This document shows positions 26,089-35,050 of a stretch of DNA of 64,000 nt, in pieces (position 1 is the first letter of the stretch; each line of letters opens with the position of its first letter). Both the position numbers and the translations under genes were made by a program. The DNA lies in the NCBI RefSeq assembly GCF_025200925.1, contig NZ_CP104174.1, positions 7,316,001 to 7,380,000 of the forward strand, written 5' to 3'. The DNA comes from Bradyrhizobium sp. CB1015. Its GTDB lineage: Bacteria > Pseudomonadota > Alphaproteobacteria > Rhizobiales > Xanthobacteraceae. The notes beneath the pieces were generated by a model. That model was given only the letters and a program-made list of their open reading frames with translations, was not told where the DNA came from and made no database searches.

Positions 26089-27013
26089 TCAGGCCGACTT
26101 CCGCTGCGGCTTGGCGGCCGGCTTCTTGGCTGCCGCCTCCTTCGCCGGCTTCTTACCCTCGATCGGCATCAGCATCTCCTTCTGGCCGGCTGCCGCCTTG
26201 CGCGGCTTCTTGGCCGGCTTGGCGGCCCTCACCGGGGCGGCCTCCTTGCCGACGGATCGGCGTAGCGCCTCCATCAGGTCGACGACGTTCGTCGCCGCGG
26301 GCTTGGACTTCGGGGTGATCGGCTTGCCGGCGCGCTTCTGATTGATCAGATCGATCAGCGCGGTCTCATAGTGGTCCTCGAACTTCTCCGGATCGAAGTC
26401 TCCCGATTTCTGACTGACGATGTGCTTCGCGAGGTCGAGCATGTCTTTCGTGACCTTCACATCCTGGATCTCGTCGAAATATTCCTGCTCGCTACGGACT
26501 TCGTAGGGGTAGCGGAGCAGGTACCGACGAGCCCCTTGTCCATCGCCTCAAGCGCGATGATGTGCTCGCGGTTGGTCAGCACCACGCGCCCGATCGCGAC
26601 CTTGTGCATCGCGCGGATGGTCTCGCGGATCACGGCGAAAGCGTCGTGCCCGACCTTGCCGTCGGGGCGGACGTAGTAGGGGCGGATCAGGTAACGCGGG
26701 TCGATGTCGGCCTTGTCGACGAATTCGTCGATCTGGATGGTGCGCGTGGACTCCAGCGCGATTTCCTCGAGCTCCTCTTTCGAGACCTCGATGTACTGGC
26801 CGTTGTCGAGCTCATAGCCTTTGACGATGTCCTCGTTCGGCACCTCGTCGCCGGTGTCGGCGTCGACCTTCAGGTATTTGATGCGGTGGCCGGTCTGCCG
26901 GTTGAGCTGGTTGAACGAGATCTTCTCGGACTCGGACGTCGCCGGATAGAGTGGCCACCGGACAGGTCACCAGTGACAGACGCAGGAAGCCTTTCCAGTT
27001 GGCACGGGGCCAT
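26089..27013 (-). pseudogene. ku: Decayed Ku gene (NHEJ end-binding protein)
   Basis: Nearly the whole length of a Ku gene is present and matches the intact Ku at 57,928, including the KxPKxAAxGQKEMLMPIEG tail. It has at least three frameshifts: a 2-base deletion just after the ATG, a 1-base insertion near 26,950 (VTCPVA region) and another near 26,520 (LVGNLLRYPYEV region). Homology continues upstream of the start codon, so the locus was duplicated. Not expected to make protein. Confidence 0.88.
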
Positions 27014-27179
27014 GTACTCAGAACTCCGTTTGGGCGGGCGTGGATTCAAGACGAACGAGGGTGGCCGGTTCCGACAGACCAGCCGCTGATCCGGAGTTTC
27101 TTCCGACGCCGGCTGCCGCGCCATGGGAATTCGGGAGAGGGTCTCTTGACTCTTCAGAACGAAACGGGAACATAATCCG

Positions 27180-27411
27180 ATGAAAGCCGCCTCCGACCAG
27201 ACCGAGCCCATCGCCGAGGGACCTGGAAGCAGCCGCCGACCAGGCGATCGCGGCCTGCGGCGGTGATGCCCGAGAGGCGGTAAAGGCGCTGATCGTGGCC
27301 AACGATTTCTTGGAGACCCAGCTCAATGCGCTCCGGATGAAGGTCTCAACGGGCTACGCCCGTGGACGGCTTCCAGGAGCGCGGGAACGCAAGGATGAGG
27401 CAGATGGCTGA
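27180..27411 (+). pseudogene. Small helical gene with one frameshift
   Basis: MKAASDQTEPIAEGP is read from ATG 27180, but the rest of the protein (LEAAADQAIAACGGDAREAV, then KALIVANDFLETQLNALRMK) is in another frame, requiring a single-base change near 27,222. The combined product would be about 76 residues. This is either a recent mutation or a sequence error. Its stop overlaps the next gene's start. Confidence 0.55.
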
Positions 27412-27652
27412 TGTGACCTACTATGTCGCTCTACCGTTCGTTTTCTCCGACGACGGCCTAGCCGCCGGGGAGGCGACGGAGTGCCTGAGCGCCAACGCCG
27501 CGGTGATGCGGGCCGAGGCTCTGTCCCGGAAGCCCGGTCACGCCGGCGCCATCGCGTTCAGCCGAACCGGCGATCCGTCCAGCGGCGACTTCAGCGATGC
27601 CAGACTGATCCGGAAGTTCGGCGAGGTGCCGGACGATCTCAGCACCTTGTGA
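27404..27652 (+). CDS. Small hypothetical protein
   Basis: An 82-residue protein starting MADVTYYVALPFVFSDDGLA; ATG 27404 has AAGGATGAGG upstream and overlaps the stop of the preceding frameshifted gene. The C-terminal half (GAIAFSRTGDPSSGDFSDAR) is typical of a rhizobial family of unknown function. Confidence 0.6.
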   Translation: MADVTYYVALPFVFSDDGLAAGEATECLSANAAVMRAEALSRKPGHAGAIAFSRTGDPSSGDFSDARLIRKFGEVPDDLSTL

Positions 27653-27764
27653 TGGCCGACCTCCGGCTAATCGACGGTGGGGAAGCTCGCATCAGGAGAT
27701 CTTGGTGGTATAGACCTTGATCATCACCTGATCACCGCTTCACTTCCATTCGAAGAGAAATAAC

Positions 27765-28362
27765 GTGGCAAAGACGCGACCCGAACCCGTCCGCGATCCG
27801 AAGGCCGATCACCTTCTGACCCGCAAAATTGCGTTCTTGTCCTCATCGACTACCAACCTGAGCAGTATTCCAGCGTGACTTCATCCTCGCGCGAGGAGAT
27901 CACCCTCAATGCGATTGCGCTGTGCAAGCTCGCTCAGGCCTACGGCATCCCTGTGGTGCTCTCGACGGTGGCGGTCGACATGGGCGTGAACGAAGGCACG
28001 ATTCCGGAGATCCGCGCGGCTCTGCCGGGAGTGAAAGAAATCGACCGCACCGGCGTCAATGCATGGGAAGACGATGACTTCCGCAAGGCGGTCCAGGACA
28101 CGGGGCGACGCAAGGTGGTCATCGGGGCGCTCTGGACCGAGGTCTGCCTCGCCTTTCCGACCCTCGACATGCTGGCCGAAGGCTACGAGGTCTATCCGGT
28201 CGCCGACGCGTAGGCGGCATCTCGCCGGCCGCGCACCAACGCGCGTTCGACCGGATGATCCAGGCCGGGGCAAGGCCGATCACCGCGATCTCCTTCGGTT
28301 GCGAGATCATGCGCAACTGGGCCCGGGGAGATTCCGACAAGCTGCGGGAAGTCATGCGGTAG
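27765..28362 (+). pseudogene. Isochorismatase-like cysteine hydrolase, frameshifted
   Basis: The protein can be reconstructed across frames: CVLVLIDYQPEQYSSVTSSS (catalytic Asp region), ALPGVKEIDRTGVNAWEDD, KVVIGALWTEVCLAFPTLDM (catalytic Cys) and ITAISFGCEIMRNWARGDSD. One shift lies near 27,830 and another near 28,210 (VADA). The full family protein (about 200 residues) hydrolyses small amides or vinyl ethers. As written it would not be made intact. Confidence 0.8.
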
Positions 28363-28739
28363 TATTTCCCTCAGCATCGCCGTCTGCACAAGTCGGCTTG
28401 AGGAACAACGTCGATCCTTTTGGCGATCAGCCACGGGAAGTTGAGATGCCTCAAAGCGAACCGTGTTTGGAGGCGCAGAGTTGGCTTCGTACCGAGCGGC
28501 AAGAGAGCGTGCTCCGGTGCCGTTACGGTTGCGGAGCCCCGGGCTCCTAGGCACTCCGGGCTCTGCTCCAAGATTTTGCGACCGCAGGATACGGCGTCGG
28601 CTCCGAGAACAACCCGCGGGCACGTTCGATGGAACGAAGCCCGGACCTGCGGGTTGGACGGCAAAAAGCATTTGGACAGTTTGAGAGCACGATCGGCCTC
28701 GGCAGTGATACAGCTGCCGGGGCCGATCTGCACTCCATC
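28363..28739. other. About 380 bases without a recognised gene
   Basis: Only shadow frames are present. Short palindromes (for example GGAGCCCCGGGCTCC near 28,537) occur but no terminator with a T-run. Likely intergenic or decayed DNA. Confidence 0.3.
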
Positions 28740-28907
28740 CTATTCCTCGCTCGGCGCGGCGGCGTTTCCGGGCTCGAGCAGACTGAGCGCGGTCTCGATC
28801 TGCGCGAGCAAGCTTTCGATCTCCTCGCGCTCGTTCGGCCCGGGATCGCTCTCGAGCTGCGCCAGGAGCCGTTCCTTCCGCGCCAGCAACTTCGCGACGG
28901 TCGACAT
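28740..28907 (-). CDS. Small coiled-coil hypothetical protein
   Basis: A 55-residue protein, MSTVAKLLARKERLLAQLES, then PGPNEREEIESLLAQIETAL. GGAGGT lies upstream of ATG 28907. A paralogue with the same PGPNER-EI-ALLA-IETAL core is at 35,455. Predicted helical hairpin; function unknown. Confidence 0.65.
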   Translation of the reverse strand: MSTVAKLLARKERLLAQLESDPGPNEREEIESLLAQIETALSLLEPGNAAAPSEE

Positions 28908-29058
28908 CGTACCTCCCCACGCTCCCAGCACTACCTCCAGAGGAGGTGGTGCGCTGGTGTCGATCGCGCCAGCCCTGTCGCGGCAATGGACGGCCCGCCA
29001 CGCGTTGCACGCGCCTCAGGCCTGGACGTTCGACGGGAGACTGGCGCTCGTTCGGGCG

Positions 29059-29241
29059 CTACTTCCCCGGCGGCCGCAACGGACTGTCCACCCACCTCCG
29101 GGCGGCGGGATCGTGCAGCGGATCATCGTCGCAGACGGGACAGACGTATCGGTCGCCGCCGCGCCCCGTCCGCTCGGGGGCGAGCTTCATCGCCCTCCCG
29201 CAGATCGGGCACAACTTCCGCACCTGGTGCGATACCGACAT
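29059..29241 (-). CDS. Small zinc-ribbon protein
   Basis: A 60-residue protein with CPICGRAMKLAPERTGRGGD and YVCPVCDDDPLHD, giving two CxxC pairs 20 residues apart, as in short zinc-ribbon proteins common in Bradyrhizobium. Function unknown. Confidence 0.6.
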   Translation of the reverse strand: MSVSHQVRKLCPICGRAMKLAPERTGRGGDRYVCPVCDDDPLHDPAARRWVDSPLRPPGK

Positions 29242-29366
29242 CCGATTTCCCCCGCCGCCCCCAGCTTAGTTCCGGACGGAGCGCTCGCTCAAGACAATTC
29301 GCCAGGCGCGCGAAGCAACGCGTTCGACGATGGCCGCAATTATCGCGGGACGCGGCCCCGGCCGCA

Positions 29367-29555
29367 TCAAGCGGTATGACCGGGGTCGATGTGCTTGGGC
29401 GTGTTCTTCTCGGCTTGCGGCACCATGCGGGCAGGATCCGGAGCGCCAGGGACGCAGCGCGGGCCGAGCTGCTCGCGCGCAATGTCGCCCTCGGTCTTGT
29501 CAGGCGCTATGCCGTTGATCGGGCGCGGACGCATGATCCTCTTCCTCGGGCGCAT
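29367..29555 (-). CDS. Possible small hypothetical protein
   Basis: A 62-residue basic, Pro-rich frame (MRPRKRIMRPRPINGIAPDK; DPARMVPQAEKNTPKHIDPG). Composition is plausible for a small rhizobial protein, but there is no domain or paralogue here to confirm it. Confidence 0.4.
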   Translation of the reverse strand: MRPRKRIMRPRPINGIAPDKTEGDIAREQLGPRCVPGAPDPARMVPQAEKNTPKHIDPGHTA

Positions 29556-29981
29556 CGGCGGTCAATCGCCCGACGCACCGAGCGCCGCTCCAGACCTCTA
29601 TGACCGGATGTGCCCCAAGGAGTTTCGCGGCTCGACACCTTGCGTCGTCATCGGCGCCGCACTCCAGCTCATAGACTGCATGGACGACGCCGCATTGATC
29701 GACTCATAGGCCACATAACGCATGGCGGTGCACAACGCGCGATGTTCAGCACACCCGAACGACTCCCACGACAGGCCGTTTGTTCCTACTAATTCGGAAT
29801 GTCGTCAGCCCGGTCGCTCCGAGCCAAGCGACCGGAAAGCAATGGCAGGTTTGCCGGCGGACGCTTCGTCCTGTGACGCCGCCCATATTGCCCCTCGTCG
29901 CTCCGGATGCGTCAGACCACTTGACGCGGCGCGCGCTCCGCACTGAAATCCGATTTTCAGTGATGTTGCGGGGGTGGCGTC
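29556..29981. other. About 425 bases without a recognised gene
   Basis: Short plus-strand frames exist (29,533-29,709) but lack support. A perfect dyad CACTGAAATC-CGATTTTCAGTG-like hairpin at about 29,939-29,961 lies upstream of the next gene and may be regulatory. Confidence 0.3.
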
Positions 29982-30176
29982 GTGGAAGAGTTCTACAAAG
30001 GCTTCGCGCAGCGGGCGCGCGATCTGGCCGAGCATGCGGACCCGTTCACCAAGCGGCGGCTGCTCGACCTGGCAAAGCGGTACGATCTCAACAGCAGCGG
30101 ATCAAGCCAGGGACGCGCTCCGGCGCCACGGGCAACGCCGCCGAACGTGCTGTTCTCTGGCTCCGGCGAAGCCTGA
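29982..30176 (+). CDS. Small hypothetical protein
   Basis: A 64-residue protein, MEEFYKGFAQRARDLAEHAD, then PFTKRRLLDLAKRYD, ending NVLFSGSGEA. Proteins with this ADPFTRKRLL-L-A-RYD core are widespread in Bradyrhizobium (recalled). Helical; function unknown. Confidence 0.65.
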   Translation: MEEFYKGFAQRARDLAEHADPFTKRRLLDLAKRYDLNSSGSSQGRAPAPRATPPNVLFSGSGEA

Positions 30177-30270
30177 CTACTCTCTGGCGGCCGGCGCGAC
30201 AGCCCAGTCCAACGCGGGCTTTCTGTCTCATTGGTCGCGCAGGCGCGTTCCGCAAGCTACCGAGCCGACC

Positions 30271-30498
30271 CTACTCGGTCGGCACGCCGATTTCCCGGAT
30301 CGTTATCTCACAGAGCGCCACCGCATCGGTGACGCCGCGCCGGTGAACGGCGATCATTCTCCGGGCCACGATCTCGCAAACCGGGTCCTTGCGATCGACC
30401 AAGCCGATTCTGCGGAGAGCGGCATTGAATGCCAATTCCAGAACGTGCCGTTGCTCCGGTTCAAAACTGCCGTCTATGAGTAGGGGTGTGATCGGCAT
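30271..30498 (-). CDS. Small hypothetical protein, paralogue of the 34.1-kb gene
   Basis: A 75-residue protein from MPITPLLIDGSFEPEQRHVL, with ALRRIGLVDRKDPVCEIVAR and a LCEITIREIG tail. It shares the ALRRIG-DR-DP-E-IA-K/R pattern with the gene at 34,107. Predicted helical. The N-terminal extension in the longer frame is disregarded because the paralogue starts at a similar point. Confidence 0.65.
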   Translation of the reverse strand: MPITPLLIDGSFEPEQRHVLELAFNAALRRIGLVDRKDPVCEIVARRMIAVHRRGVTDAVALCEITIREIGVPTE

Positions 30499-30549
30499 AG
30501 CGGCGCTCCCTTGCCTTGCAGGCGGCAGCGCGATCGGTCTCTCAGCCAC

Positions 30550-30914
30550 CGGCGCCTACGGACAGAGCCTTGGCCGGTGATGGTTTGACCATGCGCCTTT
30601 TGTGGCGGGATAGCGAGTCTGAATCGGTCATCCCAGATGCGTTCGCCGCATCGGTTCGGGGCTCAAGGATCGCGTGAGTGCGATGCGGGAAAGCGGGGCA
30701 GGTCGGATTGCCTGGACGGGGGGCGTGTGTCTTCTTCTCGGTGATGCGTAGCCAGTTGCTCGAACTCTCAAGGTGCGAGGGTGCTTGAGTGCAAAAGTGA
30801 ACATTCGCTCCACGCCCTTCGAGAGCTCTCCGACGTTCGACTTTCGGCACCCGCTACGTTCTTCTCGATCTGAGGGCCGCCCGATCGGGGTCATGCCGTT
30901 CGTTTTTCCCTTCG
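30550..30914. other. Gene remnant and intergenic DNA
   Basis: Minus-strand pieces at 30,600-30,740 resemble the zinc-ribbon gene at 25,265 (THAILEPRT in one frame, CGERIWDD in another), so a decayed copy is present. The rest leads to the EcfG-like promoter of the receiver gene. Confidence 0.4.
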
Positions 30915-30939
30915 GGAACGACCGATCCATTGGGCCGTT
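30915..30939 (+). promoter_or_regulatory. EcfG-type promoter (GGAAC-N16-CGTT)
   Basis: GGAAC at 30915-30919 and CGTT at 30936-30939, separated by exactly 16 bases, match the general-stress sigma factor (EcfG) consensus. It lies about 40 bases upstream of the receiver-domain gene start. Confidence 0.65.
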
Positions 30940-30979
30940 CGACTGCTTTAACGGATGCCCATTTCGTTGTGAGTCACCA

Positions 30980-31255
30980 GTGAGCGTGCTTCTCGTCGAG
31001 GACGACCCTCGGATCCGCGAATTCGTCGTCGAAGCGCTGCGCGAGGCGGGCTACCATGTCATCCACGCGAGCACCGGCGAGGAAGCTTTGGAGTGGTGCA
31101 AGCGCCGGGCCGCCGACGTGCTGGTCACCGACGTCAGGCTGCCCGGACAAGTCGACGGGTGGCAGATCGCGGAGCGCTTCCGCGAGCAGGATCCGGAACT
31201 GCCGGTCGTCTACGCCACGGGCTTCTCGCCCAGTACACCACGCCCCGTGCCTGGC
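30980..31255 (+). pseudogene. Response-regulator receiver domain, 3' truncated
   Basis: GTG 30980 opens a receiver domain: VLLVEDDPRIREFVVEALRE (acidic pocket), DVLVTDVRLPGQVDGWQ (phospho-acceptor Asp near residue 54), and PVVYATGFSPS with the conserved Thr/Ser. It breaks off near PVPGS before the conserved Lys of the last strand, where DNA from a glycosyltransferase gene start (minus strand) is joined. Single-domain receivers of this kind normally have about 120 residues. Confidence 0.75.
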
Positions 31256-31256
31256 A

Positions 31257-31309
31257 GCCGCATCGTGTGGGACGCTCCCGGCCAACGGAGCAAGCGGGGC
31301 AATCCGCAT
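31257..31309 (-). pseudogene. 5' fragment of a GT4 glycosyltransferase gene
   Basis: The frame starts MRIAPLAPLAGSVPHDA, matching the start of the intact glycosyltransferase at 40,741 (MRIAQLAPLAESVP), then runs into the truncated receiver gene on the opposite strand. It is the third member of a duplicated three-gene unit. Confidence 0.7.
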
Positions 31310-31312
31310 TGG

Positions 31313-31447
31313 CTAGGCCCCGAATGCGCATCGCACGGCCATCACGATGACCGCCGAAAAGAGATACGAGATGGCGAGCAGCGTCCAAATCGGTCTTGTG
31401 CTTCCACGGGCTACGCGCGCGACGAGCATCTTCAGGCCCGTCAGCAT
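31313..31447 (-). CDS. 44-residue membrane protein, paralogue of the 40.7-kb one
   Basis: The frame encodes MLTGLKMLVARVARGSTRPI, then WTLLAISYLFSAVIVMAVRC, ending AFGA: one transmembrane helix after a basic N-terminus (inside). The paralogue at 40,745 precedes the intact glycosyltransferase in the same way, so the two are linked in function or regulation. Confidence 0.55.
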   Translation of the reverse strand: MLTGLKMLVARVARGSTRPIWTLLAISYLFSAVIVMAVRCAFGA

Positions 31448-31454
31448 TCGTCCG

Positions 31455-31648
31455 CGGGAAGCCGGTGCAGTAGGCGAGGCCGAAGCTTGTCAGTTCTTCG
31501 GTATGCCCTCTCGGGCTTCCCATCTCCCTTGCAGATGACGCTCGAGCAGACAGCGCCGACTGTCCTGAGCGCCGACATCAGGGTGCATCGCCCGGTACAC
31601 AGTCCAGGCCATCTCTGCCGCCTGTCTCACCGCGACTTCGTCGACCAT
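31455..31648 (-). pseudogene. Frameshifted paralogue of the 40.9-kb small gene
   Basis: MVDEVAVRQAAEMAWTVYRA and AQDSRRCLLERHLQGRWEAR are intact, then the frame stops early; the expected EELTSFGLAY segment is in another frame. It corresponds to the gene at 40,864 in the duplicated unit. Confidence 0.65.
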
Positions 31649-31789
31649 CCCTCACGCTCCGGAGATCGCATCAAGTCGATGCCAACTCTACGCGATGGCG
31701 AAGGTTTCCGGTTTTTCCCGATAGTCATCGAGCCGCTTCCGGAGCGGCTCTAGGCGACGCGCCACATCAGCGAACGGCTGTGCCTGTCG

Positions 31790-32152
31790 TCACGCGATCG
31801 GCACACCGTAATAGGCGTTCACCGAGCGCGTCGTCGCCGGGTCGCTCCAATTCCAACTGCTCTCGTCGGCGTATTTGGGGGCGCCGCGGAGCTGGTCCTG
31901 AGTGATACCGGTGACGTAGCCGCCGAGGTTGGTGTCGTATTTCAAGGCCTGCCAAGGCAGCGGATAGTGATCGTCGCCGATACCGAGCAGGCCGCCGAAA
32001 CTGAGCACTGCGTAGGCCACCTTGCCGCTGATCTTGTCGATCATGACGCGCTCGATGTAGCCGACCTTTTCTCCGCCGGCCCCGTACACGTTCGTGCCCT
32101 CAACCTTGTCGCTTCCGATCAGGCTGGACGTCTCGCGATCTTCCATGGTCAT
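31790..32152 (-). CDS. PRC-barrel domain protein
   Basis: A 120-residue protein with the PRC-barrel pattern SDKVEGTNVYGAGGEKVGYI and VMIDKISGKVAYAVLSFGGL, then DDHYPLPWQALKYD. Rhizobial PRC-barrel proteins of this size are typical members of the general stress regulon. ATG 32152 follows AGGGAGG; the longer frame upstream is antisense to the neighbouring gene's region. An EcfG-type promoter is 32 bases upstream. Divergent from the small gene at 32,247. Confidence 0.88.
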   Translation of the reverse strand: MTMEDRETSSLIGSDKVEGTNVYGAGGEKVGYIERVMIDKISGKVAYAVLSFGGLLGIGDDHYPLPWQALKYDTNLGGYVTGITQDQLRGAPKYADESSWNWSDPATTRSVNAYYGVPIA

Positions 32153-32183
32153 GTTGACCTCCCTGATATTGTCTTCTGGAATC

Positions 32184-32208
32184 AACGGGACGACGATGGC
32201 TCCGTTCC
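32184..32208 (-). promoter_or_regulatory. EcfG-type promoter of the PRC-barrel gene
   Basis: On the minus strand GGAAC (32208-32204), a 16-base spacer and CGTT (32187-32184) match the EcfG consensus exactly. The distance to ATG 32152 fits a short leader containing the AGGGAGG ribosome site. Confidence 0.75.
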
Positions 32209-32246
32209 TGGCGAGGGGGACTTGTTCTGGAAGAGCGGAGGACGAG

Positions 32247-32438
32247 ATGGAGCTGACCGAGCTGGAGCGCGATTTTCTGAAGAGGCTCCTCGGCGAATCC
32301 TGGATCAGCCCACCGCTGTTCGACCATGAGACGGTGGCGCGGCTGGTGGAGCTGGGTTTGGTGGAAACCGAACCGCTTCCATCCGGAGACATCGAATACC
32401 GCATCACTGACGCGGGGCGGGCGGCGGTTTCCGCGTGA
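32247..32438 (+). CDS. Small winged-helix-like hypothetical protein
   Basis: A 63-residue protein, MELTELERDFLKRLLGESWI, then FDHETVARLVELGLVETEPL and EYRITDAGRAAVSA. The helix-turn-helix plus 'T-GR' wing pattern resembles tiny winged-helix proteins. GGAGGACGAG precedes ATG 32247; the longer frame overlaps the PRC-barrel promoter. Confidence 0.65.
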   Translation: MELTELERDFLKRLLGESWISPPLFDHETVARLVELGLVETEPLPSGDIEYRITDAGRAAVSA

Positions 32439-32746
32439 CAGGGATGGGGCGGTCAGCAGGGTCATGAAGCGCGCTCTGGGCGGCGATCCCAATGGGACCT
32501 GACCGAGGCGGGCCCAATGGGACCGACCTGAGCCGAGAGCGCTTCGCCGTCTACCAGCGAGATCGAGCGCCAAGGCCGTTCTCTATCGTCCGGCACCGTT
32601 ATGTCGACCGTCGCCAGGCCCGGCCTCGTTCCAGGCCTTACCGGCTTTGTAATACGCGATGCACAACTCGGCTGCTGGCAAGGGGGCGTCGGATCGGGCC
32701 GGCTTGGCGCAAGCAGCCCTAGCGACGCGAGAGTGTGATTCAGGTC
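32439..32746. other. No recognised gene
   Basis: About 300 bases between the small winged-helix-like gene and the kinase promoter. Only shadow frames are seen. No hairpin with a T-run was found. Confidence 0.35.
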
Positions 32747-32772
32747 GGAACATCGAGCGCCGAGGACACGTT
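32747..32772 (+). promoter_or_regulatory. EcfG-type promoter (GGAAC-N17-CGTT) of the kinase gene
   Basis: GGAAC at 32747-32751 and CGTT at 32769-32772 with a 17-base spacer. The kinase ATG is only 9 bases after the -10 element, so a transcript from here would be almost leaderless, or the real start is internal. Confidence 0.55.
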
Positions 32773-32780
32773 GCTCTCGA

Positions 32781-33732
32781 ATGGAAGCCTTTCTGCAACG
32801 CCTCCTGACGGCGAGGTCGGACTTTCCGATCTGGGTGCGCTACACCTTGACGCTCGGTCTGGTGGGCATCGCTTTCATCGCCCGGGTGATGTTGGACGAT
32901 CACCTGCGCTCCTACCCTGTTCTGCTGTTCATACCGGCTATCTTCCTGTCCTCCTTTCTTTTCAATCGCGGCAGCGGTTTCGTGGCCACCGCGGCAGGTG
33001 CCGCGCTCGCCGCCGCCTACTTGATCCCGGACCCACCATCCTCAGCTGCGATCCCACTCATCCTGTTCATTCTGACGGGCATCTGCATCGCTGCCGTCAC
33101 CGAGCTCCTCAGGAGCACGCTGCACAAGCTCTCCGAGGCGAAACGCTATACCGAGGTACTGCTGCAGGAGCTCGCGCACAGAACGCGGAACGACCTCGCC
33201 ATGATCGTCTCGGTCCTCCGGCTCCAGGCCCGCTCGGCAACTGCCCCAGCGGTTCAAATGGCGATCGCATCCGCGGTGAGCCGGGTGGACGTGGTGGCGA
33301 AGGTCCACGATCGCTTGCGCGATACCGCCGACAGCAGCCGCATCGCACTCGCGCCCTATATCGAAGCCTTATGCGGGAGCCTGGCCGACTTCCATCGCGG
33401 CGTGCGCACGATCTCGATCGGCGTTCGCTGCGAGAACATCGAGGTGCGGAGCTCGCAGGCGGCGTCGATCGGGCTGATCGTGAACGAATTGGTCACGAAC
33501 TGCTTCAAGTACGCCTTTCCGGAAGGCCGCCAGGGCGCCGTCGAGGTGCGCCAAGGACGAGCGCGTCCTGGTGACGGTGCGGGACGACGGCGTCGGCTGT
33601 CCGGCCGACGTCAGGAGCGGGCTCGGCACCCGGCTCGTCGGCCTTCTGGCGACGCAGATGAAAGGCACCGTGGTGAGAAGGCCGCTTCCAGAGGGGTGCG
33701 AGGTCCAGGCCTCGCTCGCGCTCGACGCCTGA
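32781..33732 (+). pseudogene. HisKA_2/HWE-type sensor histidine kinase, frameshifted
   Basis: Residues 1-110 hold four hydrophobic segments (DUF4118-like membrane sensor). The phospho-acceptor helix is LLQELAHRTRNDLAMIVSVL and the N box VNELVTNCFKYAFPEG, both in the first frame. Around 33,548 the frame is lost; the rest of the ATPase domain (VTVRDDGVGCPADVRSGLGT, then RLVGLLATQMKGTVV) continues in the next frame to a stop at 33,732. HWE/HisKA_2 kinases of this type can feed the PhyR-EcfG stress pathway. One base restores a normal 317-residue kinase, so a sequence error is possible. Confidence 0.82.
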
Positions 33733-34106
33733 GCGGCGAATGCGCTGAATTTCGCCGAAGGCGGCTGCAACCCGCGACCCGTTCTGGCGTAGACGGTTTG
33801 GAGATCGCGACAGACCATGGCTGCCCAATCGCCGAAGATACCCGAAGAACTGCAGCGATATCGAAGACTGCACGCTGAGACCGGCAAGAAGGCTGACGAC
33901 AGCTAGGCCATGGCCCGGATCGGCCTCGGCATGGGCTACGAACGTCATTCCATTTTGGCAATGTGCGGGACCCAGTTGGTTGTCCTCACCTCCAGAAGGC
34001 GCGTTTCTGTCGACGAGAGCGGCAATCTTTCAGAGCAGCGGTACCGGCCGCCCACTCCGACGAGGGGCACTCCAGATCGAACGGCTCGCGGTCTTGCGCT
34101 TGCCAA
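33733..34106. other. Mostly non-coding; possible 29-codon frame
   Basis: No large gene. A tiny frame at 33,817-33,906 (MAAQSPKIPEELQRYRRLHA) could be a micropeptide but has no support beyond composition. Confidence 0.25.
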
Positions 34107-34334
34107 TCATCCCTCCGGCAGGCCCAATTCCTCGACCGCCCGGCCGCAGATTTCGGCGGGATCCTTGAGGCCGGTCTGACCGACCTCGATGATCTTCTTG
34201 GCGATCAGTTCGGTCAGCGGGTCGTTGCGATCCTGCACGCCGATCCTGCGGAGCGCCTCTTCATAGGCCCTCGAAAGCCGTGCAATCTCTTCCGGCCCTA
34301 GAGGTGAGTTTTGAAGTATTCGATAGATGGCCAA
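34107..34334 (-). CDS. Small hypothetical protein, paralogue of the 30.3-kb gene
   Basis: A 75-residue protein, MAIYRILQNSPLGPEEIARL, then ALRRIGVQDRNDPLTELIAK and KIIEVGQTGLKDPAEICGRA. This family, with the DR-DPLTE-IAKKIIE core, is common in Bradyrhizobium (recalled). Helical; function unknown. Confidence 0.75.
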   Translation of the reverse strand: MAIYRILQNSPLGPEEIARLSRAYEEALRRIGVQDRNDPLTELIAKKIIEVGQTGLKDPAEICGRAVEELGLPEG

Positions 34335-35050
34335 CTGTCATATCCCCGCTCGGGGTAGCGTAGCACCGATGTGCTGTGGGAGCATTGCATCATTGCCGCT
34401 AATTTTAACTTCTGCACCCATGCAGGCGTCGGCCAGAAGAGCGCCGCCGAGAAGCAACGCGAAACTAGTTGCGCATAGAGGAACGATAGCGCGAGTGCCA
34501 AGTTTTCCCCAGCCCCCCTACCCCGGGGGTGAACCCCGAATGGCCCCAGCTCATAGCCTCCCTAGCCCCCCGAGCTGGGGCCTCTCTCCCGAGCTGAGCT
34601 TCCGTCAACAGTCGCCGAACACTATCCCTTCCGCGCCGGCATCGGAATCCTGGACCCAAGCAGCTGCGCCACGGAACGACGCTGACGCACATTCGCGCTA
34701 CACCTGATGGATCCGCCGATTAAGTTTCGGGTAAGGCAACATACGATTCACATATGTAGATGCTGGAACAACGTCGGCGGATTTCAGTCGCGATTGCATC
34801 ATTTTCCCGATTGGTCCACCGGCGGGCGATGATCCAAGTTTGTTCCTAGGCTTGGTTTGGGGGTTTACACGACATCCGTGAATACGATGGTTTCGCGTTG
34901 ACGCCGCTATGCTGCTGCATGCGCGTCTGGAACAGCTCACGTCTCAATTATCCGAATTGAAAAGGCTTCGCGCCCGCGTGCTTGAGGCGGAGCGGCGCGC
35001 AGAAAAGTGGAGCATCGGAAGGTGCTTTTCCAGTGGAAGCGACAACTCTC
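34335..35050. other. About 700 bases with no convincing gene
   Basis: AT-richer than its surroundings in part (34,690-34,900) and lacking any family-like frame. A plus-strand frame at 34,909 (MLLHARLEQLTSQLSELKRL) is coiled-coil-like but runs into the antisense of the secreted protein gene. Contains the perfect hairpin at 34,542-34,582. Confidence 0.35.
34542..34582. repeat. Perfect 11-bp inverted repeat
   Basis: GGCCCCAGCTC at 34542-34552 and GAGCTGGGGCC at 34572-34582 flank a C-rich 19-base loop. It could act as a transcription terminator stem or a palindromic repeat; no T-run follows. Confidence 0.6.
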
